Of a DNA stretch of 64,000 bases, positions 60,904-64,000 are shown one piece after another (the first letter of the stretch is position 1; each line of letters begins with the position of its first letter). The notes under the pieces are model-generated. The model was not told where the DNA came from, did no database searches, and was given only the letters and a program-made list of their open reading frames with translations. The translations under genes and the position numbers were made by a program. Source of the stretch: Epiperipatus broadwayi (taxonomy: Eukaryota > Onychophora > Udeonychophora > Euonychophora > Peripatidae); NCBI GenBank assembly GCA_028023455.1, contig JAQFVV010012396.1, positions 22,006,750 through 22,070,749 of the forward strand, written 5' to 3'.

Positions 60904-62429
60904 GTGTGTGTATATAATTTTATATATCCCCACTGCCATTTAAATTCCACAATGATAAAAAAATGCATATACCAAAAAAAAAAAAAAAAAATGAAATAAA
61001 AAACAATAACAACAACAACAACCTATATACAAACTCCTGTATCAAGGCTAAATCAAAGATTTTCTCCAACTTTTTTTCACAACAATGATACTAAAGATAG
61101 AAAGGATTGATTTTTTCATCCTTTACAATATCCTGCCACTAACAAACAATTTTTTTATTGTATATAAGCAATTACATATAACGATGGTAACAGTAACTTT
61201 TAAAATTAAATATATATTTTCCCTTTAATTATTTATGGGTAGCCTTCCCCATTCAAATAAACTTATTTCAACAATGAAAACATGATGATAAATAAATAAA
61301 ATTTCTAAAACATCTACTTATAGAAAAGCACATAATTCTAAGCACTTGTGGTTTCTCCCAAAAAATAAATATAGTTCTCATATTTATCACACAGCAACAA
61401 TTAAACATGAATGGTACTAGGAGCTTCTACTTTTCCCAAAAGCATCAAAATAAAATATCTCAGAATTTAAAATAGATGTAGAAAGCCAAAGTACTGTTGG
61501 TTATTCAGAAGACACTGGTCAATGACCTCTAGCATTATATGTTCCCTTCAGTCCATCAGGTGTATGAATCATATAAGCATTTAACCCTACTTTCTTTTCA
61601 ATTGGGTACAGCCCTTCATAAAGATTTAAAAATTTCTGAAATTGGTGCTCTTATGGATGACTAACATGGGTACAATCAGACATCAAATCCAGGGAATGAC
61701 TCATCATTCAATAATTTATCTCATCAGTTTATACTCATTGATCCACTTCACCATGCCAAAACTATTTTAACTGGTGTGAAATAACCATGACAAAATGTCA
61801 TAACTAGAACAACTCAACAAACAGGATTTTATAATAACATAACCCTCCCTTACAATAACACAGAACTTAAGCTGGGAAATGATTTTTAGAAACAGAACAA
61901 AGAACACTAATGTGAGACATATGACTGCAAATTTTATCCTGAATGGATATTTGAAAATCAAGTCAATAATACTATACTTTCTAGATTAGCCATAAATAAA
62001 ATAGTTAACTCTTAAGAAATTTAAGAATATAGACTCTAGATAATAAATAAAGCTATTATAAACAACTGTTTCTATCTCAGTTTCTCTTAAACCCCATCAT
62101 TATACCTCCTATCATTTTGTCCTGGTAAGATATTTATAAAAAAGTCAGGTCCATCATGACAATGGTACAAATTCCTACTGTGACATTTAATCTCTAATCT
62201 ACCCAAGAATATAGCTTCTGCATACTATACAAAACTATAATGGCTATGTTCCTTATAAAGTAAATTTTCATCACTGAAGTAATTTGTTATATCTGGATGA
62301 AAGTTTTTTCTAATACTTATGTTATCATAGTTCAAACACCTTGCATTAGCTCTGCCATCATTGGCTACAGAATGATAAGAACTGAATCTACATGTAAAGT
62401 TTTGCCTTCCAAGTAGTTTGTTACAATGA
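57601..62429. other. AT-rich noncoding stretch with simple repeats
   Basis: No gene seen. Contains TA/CA-type simple repeats at about 60835-60915 and a poly-A run near 60975. The short open frames at 58027 (-), 59227 (+) and 61767 (-) show no recognisable motif. Confidence 0.4.
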
Positions 62430-62449
62430 TATCATCATCATCATCATCA

Positions 62450-63083
62450 TCAACCATTATCAATCCACTGCAGGATGAAGGTCTCTCCAAGTTTAATCCA
62501 TCTTCTCTGATCTTGAGCTTCTCTTCTCCACAACACCCCTGCACATTTTCTTATTTCATCCATCCATCTCACATGTGGTCTCTTTCTGGGTCTTTTACAA
62601 TCGCTTGGAATCCAGTTTAAAAATTTCAATTGTCCATCTATTATCATCTCTTCTAGCAATATGTCCAGCCCAACTCCATTTCAATCTTTTAATTTTTTCA
62701 ATAAGGTCAGTAACACCTGTTTGTTGTCTTACCCATACATTGCGTTTTCGATCTCTTCTTGTTACTCCCAACATACATCTCTCCATACTCCTTTGAGTGG
62801 TCTGAAGTCTCTGTATTGCTCTTCTATTAAGTGTCCAAGTCTCAGATCCATAAGTAAGAACTGGTAAAACACATTTGTCAAAAACCATCCTTTTCAAACA
62901 CATAGGCATATTTCCTTTTAGTATCAAGTTATTTCTACCAAAAGCATTCCAACCAAGTTTAATTCTATGATTAATTTCCTCCATTATGTTTCCATCTGTA
63001 TTAATAATCTAACCAAGGTATTTTTAACTGTTAACTTCTTCTAATTCTTCATAATCAATCTTTATTTTTATATTTTGAGCAAA
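62450..63083 (-). pseudogene. RTE ORF2 C-terminal region, broken
   Basis: The RT frame continues after the TGA with three in-frame stops in about 85 bp (around KYLG and IINTDGN). It then reads 129 open codons containing VLPVLTYGSETWTLNRRAI, RDRKRNVWVRQQTGVTDL and LKWSWAGHIARRDDNRWT, ending at 62595. A frameshift near there moves to the frame of 62450-62659, which supplies the conserved end (KRPRKRPHVRWMDEIRKCAG, then WIKLGETF). This order is the standard C-terminus of RTE ORF2. Confidence 0.75.
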
Positions 63084-63950
63084 TCAATTAAACATTACTT
63101 TAGTCTTTTTAACATTTATCTTTAGTTCTACTTTTCTACTTTCATCTGCTAACTCCTGAAACATTTCCTGCAGCTCTGAAACATTATTTGCAAAAACAAC
63201 TACATCATCTGTGAAATCTAAATGACTTAAATACTCTCCATTTACTTTCACTCCTTTAGTTTCCCATTTTAATCCACAAAATACTTCTTGCAGCACTGCT
63301 GTAAAGAGTTTTGGAGATATTGACTCACCTTGTCTTACACCTTTCTCAATGTTGATTTTTCCAGTATCATTATGTAAAATAATTGTTGCTGTTGCATTTT
63401 TATAAATATTCTTTAAAATATGACAATATCCTGGATCTATACCTTGATGATCCAATGCTTTAATCACTGAAGAAATGTGTATACAATCGAATGCCTTTTC
63501 ATAATCTACAAATCCAAAACATAATGACGACTCATATTCATTTGTCCTTTCTATGACTTCTCTCAATACCTGGATATGATCTATTGTACTAAAACCACTT
63601 TTAAATCCAGCTTGTTCTCTTGGTTGGTGGAAATCCAAAGTTCTCTGTAGATGAGTTGTAATTATCTTGGTAAAATTTTTATATAAAACTGATAAAAGGC
63701 TGATAGGTCTGTAATTTTTAATATCTTCTTTATCACCTTTTTTAAATATTAATATTATTACTGCATTCTTCCAATCTTTCGGTACATCTTTATTATTTAG
63801 ACATTTGGTGTATAACTTTGCTAAAATTGTTTCTATTTCTTCACCTGCTTCTTTTAATATATCAATTATAATTCCATCATTTCCTGGAGCCTTTCCTTTC
63901 TTCATACACTTAATTGCATGTCTCATTTCTTCATTTAAAATTCTGGGCAA
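63084..63950 (-). pseudogene. RTE ORF2 reverse transcriptase domain
   Basis: A 288-codon open stretch covers most of a LINE reverse transcriptase. GKAPGNDGI is near residue 19, NYRPISLLSVLYK near 79, the first catalytic block DYEKAFD at 149-155 and GVRQGESISP at 204-213. The active-site motif is LDFTDDVVVFA at 244-254, where FTDD replaces the usual FADD or YADD; both aspartates are kept. The frame stays open upstream (PPISITSSE) for about ten codons before a stop near 63986. It is followed by TGA at 63081-63083, with recognisable protein continuing beyond it in the same frame. Confidence 0.8.
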
Positions 63951-64000
63951 TTCGGAAGATGTAATAGATATAGGAGGTACTTGTTATTTATTACTATATA

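Larger units (their letters stand above)
62430..64000 (-). mobile_element. RTE-type LINE, 3' portion (continues beyond the window)
   Basis: On the minus strand this element enters from beyond 64000 and ends at 62430 in an (ATG)n tail, the short tandem-repeat 3' end typical of RTE-clade elements. It carries ORF2 from the RT domain to the C-terminus. The apurinic-type endonuclease expected upstream lies outside the window. Stops and at least one frameshift show it is inactive. Two truncated relatives occur at 52698 and 48416 in the same orientation. Confidence 0.85.

Overview
This is an AT-rich (roughly three quarters A+T by eye) stretch of an animal nuclear genome. Evidence for an animal nuclear genome: no dense prokaryotic-style coding, many (TA)n microsatellites, RTE-type LINEs, a Penelope-like element, hAT- and piggyBac-type DNA transposons, tRNA-derived short repeats, and CpG-biased divergence between two LTRs. 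A lophotrochozoan such as a cephalopod would fit, but nothing here fixes the species. No exon of a recognisable conserved host gene was found. The only plausible gene start is a CpG-rich promoter followed by a short piggyBac-like ORF at 44.4-45.1 kb.

Layout. 0-5 kb: AT-rich DNA with a tRNA-like retroposon (2.7 kb), a hAT-type MITE with its target duplication (3.1-3.5 kb) and a retroposon with an almost complete hammerhead ribozyme (4.0-4.2 kb). 5-15 kb: sparse DNA holding three long foldback (inverted-repeat) elements at 8.8, 12.2 and 13.9 kb. 15.3-18.1 kb: a palindromic pair of Penelope-like element copies, one of them split by a TTAA-flanked piggyBac-type MITE whose empty site survives in the other copy. 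18.1-21.6 kb: a possible TGTAAC...GTTACA element between TA tracts. 24.1-31.3 kb: a complete but non-autonomous LTR retrotransposon with 2.5-kb LTRs around a 2.2-kb interior that encodes only a Gag-like protein, broken by one stop codon. 34.5-36.9 kb: a minus-strand solo LTR related to it, then a nearly perfect 245-bp palindrome (37.0-37.2 kb), then a further candidate LTR (37.3-39.8 kb). 43.7-46.6 kb: a decayed coiled-coil ORF, the piggyBac-like ORF with its promoter, and a tRNA-like foldback. 48.4-49.5 kb: an RTE 3' end, simple repeats, and a second, mutated copy of the hammerhead retroposon. 52.7-53.1 kb: a truncated RTE. 62.4-64.0 kb: a longer RTE ORF2 that runs off the window.

The sequence is best read as layers of mobile DNA. 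Three themes link the parts: LTR elements with TGWAACAG ends lie inside (TA)n tracts; foldback elements are frequent, two of them sharing a core and two carrying tRNA promoter boxes at their outer ends; and a repeat family carries a hammerhead ribozyme with a loopless, palindromic stem III.
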